In this document: positions 42,001-51,200 of the stretch, one piece after another
Position numbering within the stretch: the first letter of the stretch is position 1
How the letters are laid out: the number at the start of each line of letters is the position of its first letter
Assembly: GCA_013399305.1 (NCBI GenBank)
Contig: VXAI01000009.1
Coordinates: 1,785,372 to 1,849,371 of the forward strand
From: Rostratula benghalensis
Taxonomy: Eukaryota > Chordata > Aves > Charadriiformes > Rostratulidae
Length of the DNA stretch: 64,000 bases
Reading direction: 5' to 3'
The notes under the pieces: model-generated
Seen by the model: only the letters and a program-made list of their open reading frames with translations
Databases searched by the model: none
Told to the model about the DNA's origin: nothing
Program-made: the position numbers and the translations under genes

Positions 42001-44032
42001 AGAGTATTAAAGATAAAAAAAAAAAACAAAACAAAACAGGAGTTTGACTAGCTTCAGCTTGCAGCACTGGTTTGCCACTACACACAGGCAATGTATAGCT
42101 CCTCAATGCACTCAATGTCCCTGCATTCTCCTTGCCAAGGACTTTTTCCTACATTGAGTTTCTGGCCCATGCAGCACACACCAACAGGTAAGTTTTTCTC
42201 TCCTCACTGGGAAAACAGCACCCCACAATAGATTTTCACCCAGTAACCCAATTCATCTTGACTGAAGCCTACTCTGCCTGCTTCCTAGCTGTTCCTAGGG
42301 GAAAAAAAATATTAAAAAAAGCTAGGGAACAACAGTATAAACTGTTCTAGTAATGGTAGTGCATTCCCACAGACATATGATGGGCTCACATACAACAGCA
42401 TGACAAATATGTGGCGGGCTCAGGTGAACTACACTATGCATGCACACCGTAACTAATTGTTATTTGCAGAGTCTGACAATTACCCACGAAAACAAGCTCC
42501 ATAGCCTACTAAATAGCTACTGTGCTAAAACAAAGAGCCTTGCTATTGAGATTATTCATCTCCTATTATTCTACACAAAGTCAACACGTAATCTGCACTC
42601 AACCTATGCTACATTTCCTGGACCTTTCCTTTAAAAGGAGAAACTACTTAATTTTCAAATAACTTATTACTTCTACAGCCCAAGAGATTATAGGAAAAAA
42701 CCCCATACCTGTAAATATTCCTTATGTACCAACTTCAGAAAGAGATGAAGTTGGACATTTTGGACAGCCATGATCCACCACAATTTCCTACTTTCTGCAC
42801 CAAGGAATATTTAACAGGTAAAGTCTTTTAGAAAAGGTGAAATCAGTAAGAACTTTACCCTTTTACACCAACTTTGGAGCAAAAATAAGATTTATCTTTT
42901 CATTACAATGTCTCTCTCATGGAGAAGCAAGAACCGAAATGAGATGTTAAAGGATCTTATTAGACTTGATCTGTGGAATAATCTGAATCCCATTCTCATG
43001 AACTGGAGCTTGCTATTGAAACATTATTTACCTTTCAAACCACAGCTTTATACTCCGCATAAATGTTTTGTGAGGGTATATTTGGTTCTCTCTCAAATAT
43101 AAGAGTACACCAAACAGCTCTCTTTGTAACTCAGCACCTTTCATACCCCTGCTGAAGTCAAAAAAGGCGTGCAGAATATCCAAGGTTGGGACCAAATCCT
43201 TATCCAGCATTTCATGGTAGAGTTCAAAGGCAAGGTTCATTTCTTGGTGACGGCTGGCTGCTTTGATACAGGATTCATAGTTTGTCCGTGAAGGAGTCAT
43301 CATCTTTTTTACTTCTTCCAAGAGAGTCAAGGCCATTCTCCATTGATCTGAATTACTCAGCCCCTTGATGATAAGGTTGTAAGCCCCACTTTCTAAAACC
43401 TTAAATCTGATTTTCATTATATCATACACATCACAAATTTCTGAAGCCTGCCCCTGCTGGACACACAATGCCAAATATTTGAGCAACAAATTATATGCAA
43501 CATCACCATTACTCTTTGCCACATGGGTCAGCAAGGACTTAGCCACATCAATGGGGCTGTTGCACCTGACCATACTGTTAAACATCACTTCTTCAAATAT
43601 TTCAGGTGATTGAAAGCTTTCCTTCAGTTTGTTCCATTCTTCAGCCTGCAAAGGTTTCTTTGGAGGCTGTACTTTGTTAAACTTATGTCTCGACACACCT
43701 TTACTTGTTAACCATTTCTTTGGCACTCCAACAGAGGAAGAAAAGTGGAGCTTCCCTTCAGCTATTTCTTTAGTCTCTTCATCCCATCCTCCTTCTTCTT
43801 CATGATAAATTTCAGACTTTTTCTTGGTAGGAAAGGCATCAGTTCCTTTGGGATCCACTGGTAATGCAGTGCTGGCAGATGTCATAAAACTGAAAGAGCT
43901 AACCTTTTCCCTGTTTGGGATGCTGAAAGAGACAGCAATCAGTTGGTGGCATCTTGAAACAGGCCAGAACATACGACATTTCCACAGCAGAGCCTGAAAA
44001 CCCTGTTGACAAGTTTGAGAAAAGAGTGCCAT
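1..44032 (-). CDS. PRORP: PRORP (KIAA0391/MRPP3), mitochondrial RNase P catalytic subunit, 3' partial
   Basis: This gene encodes the metallonuclease of protein-only mitochondrial RNase P, which cuts the 5' leader from mitochondrial pre-tRNAs together with TRMT10C and HSD17B10 (family knowledge). Six coding exons are seen: 44032-43032, 40984-40937, 39595-39463, 26523-26416, 1923-1775 and 273-78. All are bounded by AG/GT and join in phase into 545 residues. The protein starts with a basic, targeting-like N-terminus (residues 1-45, acid-poor). PPR helices follow at about 178-320, then a Cys-x-x-Cys (C353, C356) of the structural zinc site. The NYN/PIN-like nuclease carries aspartates D414 (in IDGLNV), D483 and D484 (in SEDD) and D504 (in TRD), spaced as in human PRORP. 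The last exon, which should carry the remaining zinc ligands and about 40 residues, lies left of position 1. The start ATG was chosen because it is the first in frame and has G at -3 and +4. Residues 55-130 are acidic and lysine-rich and poorly conserved. Confidence 0.96.
78..273 (-). CDS. PRORP: PRORP sixth coding exon: remaining catalytic aspartates
   Basis: This 196-nt exon completes the split isoleucine codon, then reads [31 protein letters not shown] and so on, ending in HINFT before a GTAAGT donor. SEDD (D483, D484) and TRD (D504) are the metal-binding residues of the family. The end of the exon (from GHQ to HINFT) has little identity with the mammalian sequence I recall. No stop codon is reached, so a further exon must lie to the left of the window. 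Confidence 0.94.
274..1774 (-). other. PRORP intron between coding exons 5 and 6
   Basis: This 1.5 kb intron has no recognisable gene. The part around 870-1260 is relatively G-rich and purine-rich on the plus strand and opens several short ORFs, which do not resemble known proteins. Confidence 0.85.
1775..1923 (-). CDS. PRORP: PRORP fifth coding exon: nuclease core
   Basis: This 149-nt exon encodes [21 protein letters not shown] and KADFFFAEN, plus two bases of the isoleucine codon before SEDD. It is the central alpha/beta part of the PRORP nuclease. Acceptor TTCTGCAG, donor GTAAGT. Confidence 0.96.
9213..9818 (+). mobile_element. CR1 LINE, 5'-truncated copy
   Basis: The segment follows the avian CR1 3' region. 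It reads through the reverse-transcriptase C-terminus (for example GILGCMNKS and [20 protein letters not shown] in different frames) into the 3' end, with AGATGATCTCTGAAGTCCC then CCTTCCAACCCC and terminal ATTCTGTGAA. It is 5'-truncated, as most CR1 copies are, and the ORF is interrupted. It lies in the 24.5 kb PRORP intron, antisense to the gene. Confidence 0.92.
17803..17851 (+). repeat. Poly-A followed by ACC/AACC tract
   Basis: About 14 adenines are followed by CAAAAACAAAAAAAACC and CAACCAACCAACC-like sequence in the large PRORP intron. Confidence 0.8.
24679..24700 (+). repeat. AAAT microsatellite next to an undetermined base
   Basis: About five AAAT units directly follow the single N of the window at 24,678. 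The N probably reflects uncertain repeat length in the assembly. Confidence 0.8.
25169..25233 (+). repeat. 42-bp tandem duplication
   Basis: ATCTGATGTGTATCTACATG at 25,169 recurs at 25,211 with one change (TCTAAATGGAA). The unit is about 42 bp and present about one and a half times, inside the large PRORP intron. Confidence 0.75.
25240..25300 (-). mobile_element. Possible short CR1 remnant
   Basis: GGACCCCCAAGTCCTTC at about 25,279-25,295 matches an antisense CR1 block I recall from bird genomes. The flanks are not clearly CR1-like, so this may be chance. Confidence 0.3.
26416..26523 (-). CDS. PRORP: PRORP fourth coding exon: first catalytic aspartate
   Basis: This 108-nt, phase 0/0 exon encodes 36 residues including [11 protein letters not shown], the opening strand of the NYN-type nuclease. 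The aspartate of IDG (D414) aligns by spacing with the catalytic Asp of human PRORP. It is isolated between two very large introns. Acceptor TTTCAG, donor GTAAGTG. Confidence 0.96.
26524..39462 (-). other. PRORP 12.9 kb intron
   Basis: This intron contains a CR1 fragment at 29,847-30,220, a GC-rich patch directly after it (30,400-30,545), several A-rich tracts, and a small CpG-dense segment at 39,165-39,295 close to the upstream exon. No other exon or RNA gene is recognised. Confidence 0.85.
29847..30220 (-). mobile_element. CR1 LINE fragment with nearly open reading frame
   Basis: On the minus strand it encodes the C-terminal end of the CR1 ORF2 protein, with [40 protein letters not shown] and [13 protein letters not shown], unbroken for about 94 codons. 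It ends with the typical 3' tail (TGGTTGGACTCGATGATCCC, GGGTCTCTTCCAACCC, ATTCTGTGA). It is the best preserved of the CR1 copies here and lies sense to PRORP. Confidence 0.92.
39463..39595 (-). CDS. PRORP: PRORP third coding exon: zinc-site Cys-x-x-Cys
   Basis: This 133-nt exon reads [12 protein letters not shown] and continues to FRKTSPQ. The two cysteines (C353, C356) match the pair that helps bind structural zinc in PRORP proteins. The splice acceptor is TTCCAG and the donor is GTAGGT. The reading frame continues in phase 0 into the nuclease exon about 12.9 kb away. Confidence 0.95.
39596..40936 (-). other. PRORP intron between coding exons 2 and 3
   Basis: A 1.3 kb AT-rich intron with a short CA/CT-rich microsatellite near 40,097-40,118. 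Nothing else is recognised. Confidence 0.85.
40937..40984 (-). CDS. PRORP: PRORP second coding exon (48 nt micro-exon)
   Basis: A 48-nt exon encodes [16 protein letters not shown] plus two bases of the next serine codon. It is bounded by an AG at 40986-40985 and a GTAAAT donor. It corresponds to the linker before the zinc-binding Cys pair (SVPGKQW in mammals). The phase fits both neighbours (1 base + 15 codons + 2 bases). It is easy to miss in automatic annotation because of its size. Confidence 0.93.
40985..43031 (-). other. PRORP intron between coding exons 1 and 2
   Basis: A 2.0 kb AT-rich intron. It holds an A-rich tract at about 42,016-42,040 and no other recognisable feature. Confidence 0.85.
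43032..44032 (-). CDS. PRORP: PRORP first coding exon: targeting sequence and PPR domain
   Basis: The exon is 1001 nt, giving 333 codons plus two bases (AG) of a split serine codon. It begins at ATG 44032-44030 and ends before a GTAAA donor. It encodes the N-terminal presequence, an acidic linker with [12 protein letters not shown] at about residues 79-90, and the PPR helices. The donor splits the serine codon that the next exon completes (LWFE-S-IPG). A codon GTG sits directly upstream of the ATG and is not the start. Confidence 0.96.
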
Positions 44033-44843
44033 CACACGAAGAAATTAGCTCACTGTATCTAACAAAGTTATAAAATGGAAAATGCAGTTTGCAAGAGGAT
44101 GTTTATTATAAAAGCCCAAAGACTGCCAAGCTGTATGAGCTTCAGTTTCAAACTGCTTGTTCAATGAGGTTTTTGCCTCTTATGAAAACAAAAAATGGTA
44201 AAATCTTTTTTCACATAAATAAACCTCTTAGACTGCAAGAGCATTCATCCAAAATCAGGATATCTTTCTTTCTAGAGAAGATGTTTTGCAGGTTTGCAGC
44301 TTATCATTTCTGTCTGATGGTTACTGTACACTGTAAAGATGAGATGAACACTGAGTATGTTGTATGCAGAGAGGTAACTCTGATGCAGTTAGGCAAAAAG
44401 TGCAGGTTTTTTTCTTCCTGCCTTCACCCAAGTCGAGTCAGAAGGTTTCCTAAAAATGAAAGATAAAAATAACACTCCAACATCACAACCTGCTATGTGT
44501 TTCCCTGCTATATTTACGTTTGCATGCTGGCAAACTGTAATTTCAAGGTACCTCGACAATTTCTGGCGAGGACTCCCAAATCCTGATCCCCCAGGCACTC
44601 CCAGCACAAGTTTCCTACACTGGCTCCCTCGTGCCTTTCAACCTCTGACAAACTTCCGCTTAACCCGCCTCCTCAATCGCAAACCCGGTAATTTCTGCGA
44701 AACCCCACGCTTAAACGTTAGGTTATAAGCGCAAATACCGGGAGGTTCACCAGCAGCGGGACAAGCTGCTGCTGCTACGGCTGACGAGACCCCGGCAGTG
44801 CCTCATGTCCCTTACTGCGGCCCAGCACGGCCGCGCCCACCAG

Positions 44844-44863
44844 ACTACAACTCCCAGCGTGCA
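44844..44863 (+). promoter_or_regulatory. ZNF143/THAP11-type (SBS2/GFY) element
   Basis: ACTACAACTCCCAGCGTGCA agrees closely with the long ACTACAATTCCCAGCATGC-type element bound by ZNF143 (with THAP11/HCFC1) in many bidirectional vertebrate promoters. It sits on the PRORP side of the CpG-rich block. Confidence 0.8.
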
Positions 44864-44887
44864 CAGCGGCCAGGCCCTCAGACCACG

Positions 44888-44905
44888 CTGCCTGCTGGGA
44901 AAGTC
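44888..44905 (-). promoter_or_regulatory. Second, partial ZNF143-type core
   Basis: On the minus strand the bases read ACTTTCCCAGCAGGCAGC, which keeps the TCCCAGCAxGC core but lacks the ACTACAA half. It faces the full element about 25 bp away in the opposite orientation. Confidence 0.45.
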
Positions 44906-45117
44906 TCTCTCTCTGCCCCTTCCCCCCACACCCCTTACCACGCCAGAGCGTAACGAAACGCGGTCCTTGCGCGGGTTCCGCCCTCACCCCTTCAGGATGA
45001 GCCTACCCTGCTCTGTGCGCGGCGGCCATGGGCGGTGAGGCGCTGGCAGGCGCCGTCGGCGAGGCGCTAACAGCGGAGACAGCCGCGCAGCGGAACGGAC
45101 GCTCGCCTCCCGCTGAC

Positions 45118-45187
45118 CCGGAAGCGCTGCCAAGCCCGCGCCGGGAGCTGCAGCCAATCGCCTCTCACCGGGCTGGCTATCACGTGA
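45118..45187. promoter_or_regulatory. ETS, CCAAT and E-box cluster upstream of PPP2R3C
   Basis: Within 70 bp lie CCGGAAG (GABP/ETS-like), CCAATCG (NF-Y-like) and the palindrome TCACGTGA (USF/MYC/TFE-like, overlapping TGACG). They end 55 bp before the PPP2R3C start codon. The motifs are seen directly; their binding is inferred. Confidence 0.6.
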
Positions 45188-45241
45188 CGCCGATGGGGGG
45201 CGGTGGCTCCGCCATGTCGGTTGCTGGCAAGGCGCCCCGCC

Positions 45242-45290
45242 ATGGACTGGAAGCGGAGCCTGCGGGACCGCCTGGCCGCCCGCCGCGGCC
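45242..45290 (+). CDS. PPP2R3C: PPP2R3C exon 1 (start codon)
   Basis: This 49-nt coding part reads MDWKRSLRDRLAARRG plus one base. It is GC-rich, lies within the CpG-rich block and ends at a GTGAGT donor. Human also starts MDWK. Confidence 0.93.
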
Positions 45291-48200
45291 GTGAGTGCCG
45301 TGGAGCTGGGGTGGTGGGCAGGGACGTGCCCCCGCGGCTGCCCGCCGTGACGAGGGGGTGGAGGGGTCGAGTCCGGCGGGCGCGGCGGGGTGGGGGGTGG
45401 TGAGCGTCTCCGTTTCGGTGCGCAGGCCGCCACAGGGGCCCGACAGGTTTTGGACTCGTGCTGTGGGGAGGCAAACGCCCTTACTTTAGGGGTTAGCGGC
45501 AGGCGGGGTGCGGCTGAGGAGCCGTGTGGTGCTGCCGAGGCCGGTTGGTGTGTAGCATGTACCCCTGGGGGAGCTGTGGCTGGGAACCCCCTTCCTGGTA
45601 AGGGAGCCCCCGCAGAGCTCGGTGTGGTGATACCCGTAACTAACGCTACAGCGTGCGGGGGGTGTGCAGTGACTTCAGCCACTAAAACAAGAAGGCTGTT
45701 GCTTTGTCAGACACGAGCATGTGGCTGTTACAGTCGCATACCCTACAGAGAATCGGGTGTCTGCAGCGTCTGAAAGAGATGCTTTGTAGGTCCTCAAGTA
45801 GAATGTACGTGTGACATATTCGGTGCATCTCTTATATCATTTATATAATAGGCCTCTACTCCAATCGTTTCCACCTCATATTTGTGAAACTGAACAGCAC
45901 AGATGTATAAGCCTCACTGTTAACTCCCTTTTTTCAAGCTCCTAGTTAGATTAAAACTCTGGACTACAACAAGAAAATTCTTTTCTGTGTTACTCAGCCA
46001 AAAAGAGTGAACAGGAGCTAAAAGATGAAGAAATGGAATTGTTCACAAAATATTACATGGAGTGGAAAGGAGGAAGAAAAAGGGACAATACATCATACAC
46101 AAACATACCACGATTTTACTACAGGGTAAGTGAGGTATCCAGGTAAACTTCAGCAAGAGGCTACTCTGTGTTGCAAAGACAGTCATGCTTATTCAAAGGG
46201 ACACTTCAGCTTCAGAAGCATAAGTAGATTGAAATATAAATAATGTGGATTGTTAAGCACAATTTTTCATTTTGTACAATTGTGGATTTTAAGAGTTTCA
46301 AATAATTACTAAGTGTCTCATCAAAGGCTGTGAAATAGTTTGCTAATCAGGCAGTGGGCTTGGTCTGATTACTAAAGATGGGAAGTCCTCTTTCTCTTTC
46401 AGTGAAACTTCACGTTTTTAACTAAATTTTGATATACTGGTGTTACAAGTGCATACCTTCCTGTTTCTGTTTAGATGCTGCTTTATGAAAATGGGGGGTC
46501 ATTAATCTTGCAGTCTAACGATAGGTCTGTTGCTTGCATCATGCAGCAGATAAATGCTTGATCCAGCAACTTATGTGTGAGATGAATCAGATTGGGATGG
46601 GAGAATTAGACATCTTGTTGTTGCTGGCACTTACCAACTTAACTTCTCAGCTGCTAAACTGTGCATGGTCCCATATTTCTCGGGATCACGAGTTTCTGCC
46701 AATTAAGTTTTCAAGTAGCTATGCTTCAGTTGATGAATACATACACAACCACCCAAGTTCTGGTAGTGCTGTATGGTTTTGCATGTAAACATTGGCAGAA
46801 CTTTCACACTGAGTGTTCTTCTGTCTGTGTTGTTGGCCAAAACAAGTCTAGTTGCCATTCACACAAACACAGTAGTGAATGTCACTTATGTGTGAGACCA
46901 CCTGTCTTGCAGCTGTGGGAAAGTGCTTGCTGTATAGGTTATCAGGTATGAGGTAGGTCTCTGTCTCTCATGTTAAAGATGTCCTGTTTTAAATATTTCA
47001 ATATTGAAGTAGTTGGAGACAACATGCAAGACCCAGTAGAAGAAGCTGATACCATACAGCATTCTTGTCATTGTTTTCTGTCAAGTAAACAGCTTCATCA
47101 GAGTGTGTGGATCAGGGCTACCTAAGACCTCTTGCTAGATATGTAGTTTTTTTAATGCTACCAAAATGTACAGAAAATTAAAACTCCACAATATTTCTAG
47201 CTGCCAGCTGAAGATGAAGTCTTGCTTCAGAAATTAAGGGAAGAGTCAAGAGCAGTCTTTCTGCAAAGAAAAAGTAGAGAGCTGTTGGATAACGAAGAGC
47301 TGCAGGTAAGAAAATACTCTCTGTGTGTCTCACTAATGACTTCAAGCAAGACTTCCCCTTCCTGCAGAGTTTCATTATCTCCTGTCTGCCCACAGAATCT
47401 TGTGATAAGGTCCTTTGGATCTGGGGGCCTGTTGTCTGGTTTGACATACTAGCTAAAGCTGAAGTGCTGCATAGTCTTAGGCTGATAATGCCAGTGTAAA
47501 GCTTCCTTGTTAGGAAGTGCATGAGGACTAAATCAATGGCTTTTGGTTTTCCAGCACATTCCAACAATTGCTGTAGTTGGCCCAGAAGAAGAAAGAAATT
47601 CTGGTTACATATCACTGAGGGAGACTCTAAAGATGGCTGAGTTTAGTGCAATACAAAGACAAAAGGAATGTGACCCTAGAAATCATAGTGAGAGAGAGAG
47701 AGAGTGGATGTTCACCAGTTCAGAGCAGTGGAAATACTGCTTGTTTGCTTTTCTGGCTGAACTGATGGTGTGTACTGACTAACAGAGATCACCTTGCAGC
47801 AGAACCACATTTTTGCTGCATTTCTTAGTATGTTCTGTCCTGAGCACATAGGCATCTCTCTAGAGATGTTATCTTAACCAAATATAAATGCTTTCTAAGA
47901 ATCTATGGTTTCTACTGGACAAACATCAGACGTCACCTATGATTGGGGAAGAAGCGATGATCAACTATGAGAACTTCTTGAAAGTTGGTGAAAAAGCTGG
48001 ACCTAAGTGCAAGTAAGGCTTTATTCTCTTGCATATACTTACCTTGGGTAAACCTAAGTGCTGCTGTAACTTTCAGGTGCTAAAATAGATGGAAACAGTT
48101 TAACAGTGAGGTAAAATCATGTTCATGTAGTTATTGATGAGCTACTTGATTTTCATCCGTGCAAAGGTGTATTGCCCTTCATCTCTGAGTGAACTTCTGA

Positions 48201-51200
48201 TAGAGCTGTCTGCAAGAGGGGAACTGCATCCTTTTGAAGAAGAATTTCTCATACTTATGAGTGCTTTTGTGATGCAAGTGGCCAGTAAACAGTTTATCTG
48301 GTGTTTGAAGAGGAAATCATGTCTCTGGTGATACTGCTAAATCTTCCATAATACTTCTGTTGGAAAACTTCCTCCCAGATGTTCCGTGTAGAGCATACAG
48401 TGAATATTCCTTCTGTATGCTACTGTTGGAGACTGCTGTTGGGCATGTAGCTTTGTGATTGAGCTTTGGGATGAAGCAAATTAGTTTTCAGTACTGGCAG
48501 TTCTTTTTATGTGCATATTGTTGTAGAAGACTGGAAGCTACAGAATATATTGCACTAAAGAGAAATTAAATTGTAAGCTCTCCAAACTCCCACATCACCG
48601 AAGAGTCTCATGAGCAGTAGAGACAGTTGGATTTGATTGAGTTTACCATTGTTACTTGGTAGGATCCCACTTGATGGGTGTAGGGTAGCAAATTAATGTC
48701 TTTTAAGACTACAAAATGTGTTCAAAGAGTCTTTTTAAATTGTCTGTGGGTTTTGGGTGCTGTAACTGGATCTGTCAGTGCAGTGCAGTCAGATGCATGG
48801 AAGTGCTTTGTGTTTATGTTTTACAGGCAATTCTTCACAGCCAAGATCTTTGCTAAATTACTCCATAATGATCCTTATGGAAGGATATCTATCATGCAGT
48901 TTTTCAACTACGTCATGCGGAAAGGTTAGGTGATGCTTCTTCTGTGTTAATGATGGGCAGAGTGATGGGAGTACCAGGCCTGTTTGCAACAAAGAGCAAA
49001 CCCAAAAACTGCAGGACAGGAGACTTGTGGAGAAGTCTTGGAAAATTGTATACATTTCAAAAAAGGCCTACACAGATGGACACAACAGATTCTTTCAGAG
49101 CTCTTTATTTCATTTGCTTCACCAGAAGTTTTATATCTTTTGTATTTATGGTGATAACTTCTTTTCTAAAAAAAAAAAAAAATACAACAACAACAAAACA
49201 AAAAACCCACCAAAAACAACAACAAAAAAAACCCCACACCCAAAAAAACCCAAAACAACCCAAAAAACCCACCCCGAAACAAAAAACCCCAAACAAACCA
49301 GTCACATACAGACTAACAAAAATCCCCACCAAATTTAGGGACAGGAAGCCTTTTGTCCTGTCCCATCTCAATCAGATTTCATTTTCAGACTGTTGTCAAT
49401 GTAAGATCCCATTGCACTGTTTGCAAGTCTGTCTGTGGTCAGTTGAGCAAGAATCCTTGTTTTTGCTGGCTTACAGCATTGGAATTGCTGAATAAGGTTA
49501 GTCTGGTAGCCTGTCTGTGCAGTACCTGAGATAATTCCTACTGTCTGTTGTACAGCATTCCCTATGAGGGCTAAAGACCAGGCCAGGTATTTGAGGAAAA
49601 GAAGACTTATATTTCTGTAGGAATTTCAGTTCATGCTTTAGATTGGAATTGGTGACTTGCATCTGTATTTGCTGCTGAATGTCCTTCAGCGTGGCACTGG
49701 AAGGGAGAGTACCAGATGACAAAGACTTGCTTTGCAGCTGCTTGAGCTGATACAAGTTGGGGCAGCTCAGTCCTGCATTTCACCTGGTTTTACTGAGGCT
49801 CATGCAGTGGAGCATCAGCCTCCAGAGCGGTACTGCGGCTGGGAAGAGGCCATAACACCCTCACCTTAAAACATCTTAAACTTCTGTGCCTCAGGTGCCT
49901 GATGGTGTTCTCTAACTGCCTGAACTCAAAGAACTTTTGGGGTTTGGCTTTTATATGCCTATCAAAGTTTTAGGAATAGCTGCATGTATTCATGTGCTTG
50001 TGCTGAACATGTAGCTTCTGTCTTTCTCCTACCTACAGCTCAAGAATTTCCTACAGTCTGCGGGTTACAACCTTTCCTCCTCTTTCTTAATGATCTCTAC
50101 AGCCCTTCTGGGAGGGGATGAGAGAATGGTGAAGCATTTCCCAAAGCACCATTGCCTCCAGTAACACTTTCCCCTCCAGTAGGCAAGGTGATCGTCTGTT
50201 GGCTTTGTCCAAACAAGTCAAGCCTAGCAAAAGTGGCTTGAGTCACTTCGAGGTGCACAATGAACTTACTTTTAAACCTCAGCCAACAAAGAAACAACGT
50301 CACTCCATAACCTCTGTCATAGAATCATAGAATTGTCTAGGTTGGAAGGGAACTTTAAGATCATCCAGTCCAACCATCAACATAACTCTGATAAAAGCCA
50401 CCACAAAGCTCTGTCACTGAGCACCATGACAACCCATCTTCTAAATACTTCTAGGGATAGTGCCTCAACCGCTTCTCTGGGCTGCCCATTCCAATGCTTG
50501 ATAACCCTTTCAGTGTAAAAATTTTTCTTAATGTCCAATCTGAACCTCCCCTGGTGCAACTTGAGGCCTCTTGTCCTATTGCCTGTGACTTGGGAGAAGA
50601 AACTGACCTGAGACCCTGAGTCTGCTTGGACAAGCTCTTGCCTTAAAGAGATAAACGTTGGGATGAAGCGCAGCTTGCATTCTGTAAGAGGAACTTTTAA
50701 ATTGTTTCTTCATGAAATGGAAGTTTAATTTAACATGGAGCGTGTGAATAATTTTTTTTTTAATGCCTAACCTGTACTCCATCCCTTTAGTGTGTTTTAA
50801 CAACAGCCTCAAGCACATTGTCCCATTGACTGCACCTTCTCATTGCAAAATTGGGCACTGGTGCTGTTCTAATTCTTCTCTTGTAACTCACAACTGAGGG
50901 CAGGACCTTTGGCTGTAGCTGCAGCATCTCATGCTGTGCAAGGGCCTGTAGCCATCTGACAAGCAGTCTGTGTGTGACATTGGACAGCTGTTTGTAAGGC
51001 AGGGAAAATGCACTGCTACATGTATCTAGGTCAGTGAGAGAGGAGGAATCCCTGTGAGTCCATGTGTCAGGTAAAATGCGTTGTCTGCTCGGCCATTTCT
51101 CACATGTAGTTGTTAGAAGGCAGTCTTGGCCACAACCTACCACATATGCTCAGTGAATCTTACCAACTTTGAGATTGAAATGGCATTTTTAAGCAGGACT

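Larger units (their letters stand above)
44033..44938 (-). other. PRORP 5' untranslated region and probable first intron
   Basis: Upstream of the PRORP ATG the minus strand has a plausible acceptor (TTTGTTAG at about 44,066-44,059). A strong donor, GGTAAGG, lies at about 44,939-44,933 inside the CpG-rich block. This suggests a noncoding first exon near 44,939-45,010 spliced to the exon that holds the start codon. The exact transcription start cannot be read from the sequence. Confidence 0.5.
44750..45300. promoter_or_regulatory. Divergent CpG-rich promoter of PRORP and PPP2R3C
   Basis: The space between the two head-to-head genes is GC-rich and CpG-dense compared with the AT-rich introns on either side. 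No TATA box is apparent. It contains a near-consensus ZNF143/THAP11-type element, an ETS site (CCGGAAG, 45,118-45,124), a CCAAT box (45,154-45,158) and an E-box (TCACGTGA, 45,180-45,187). Such a layout is typical of bidirectional housekeeping promoters. The CpG-rich character extends into PPP2R3C intron 1 to about 45,700. Confidence 0.85.

Noticed and set aside
44035..44035. Start of PRORP one codon upstream of the chosen ATG
   Set aside because: That codon is GTG; the first true ATG is at 44,032 and has a good context.
44984..45682. 232-codon open frame on the minus strand across the CpG-rich block, and other frames there
   Set aside because: Proline/alanine/arginine-rich composition typical of stop-poor GC-rich DNA. 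It overlaps the PPP2R3C first exon and promoter and resembles no protein.
49105..49495. Lysine/threonine/proline-rich and phenylalanine/glycine-rich open frames
   Set aside because: They arise from the A/C low-complexity block on both strands.
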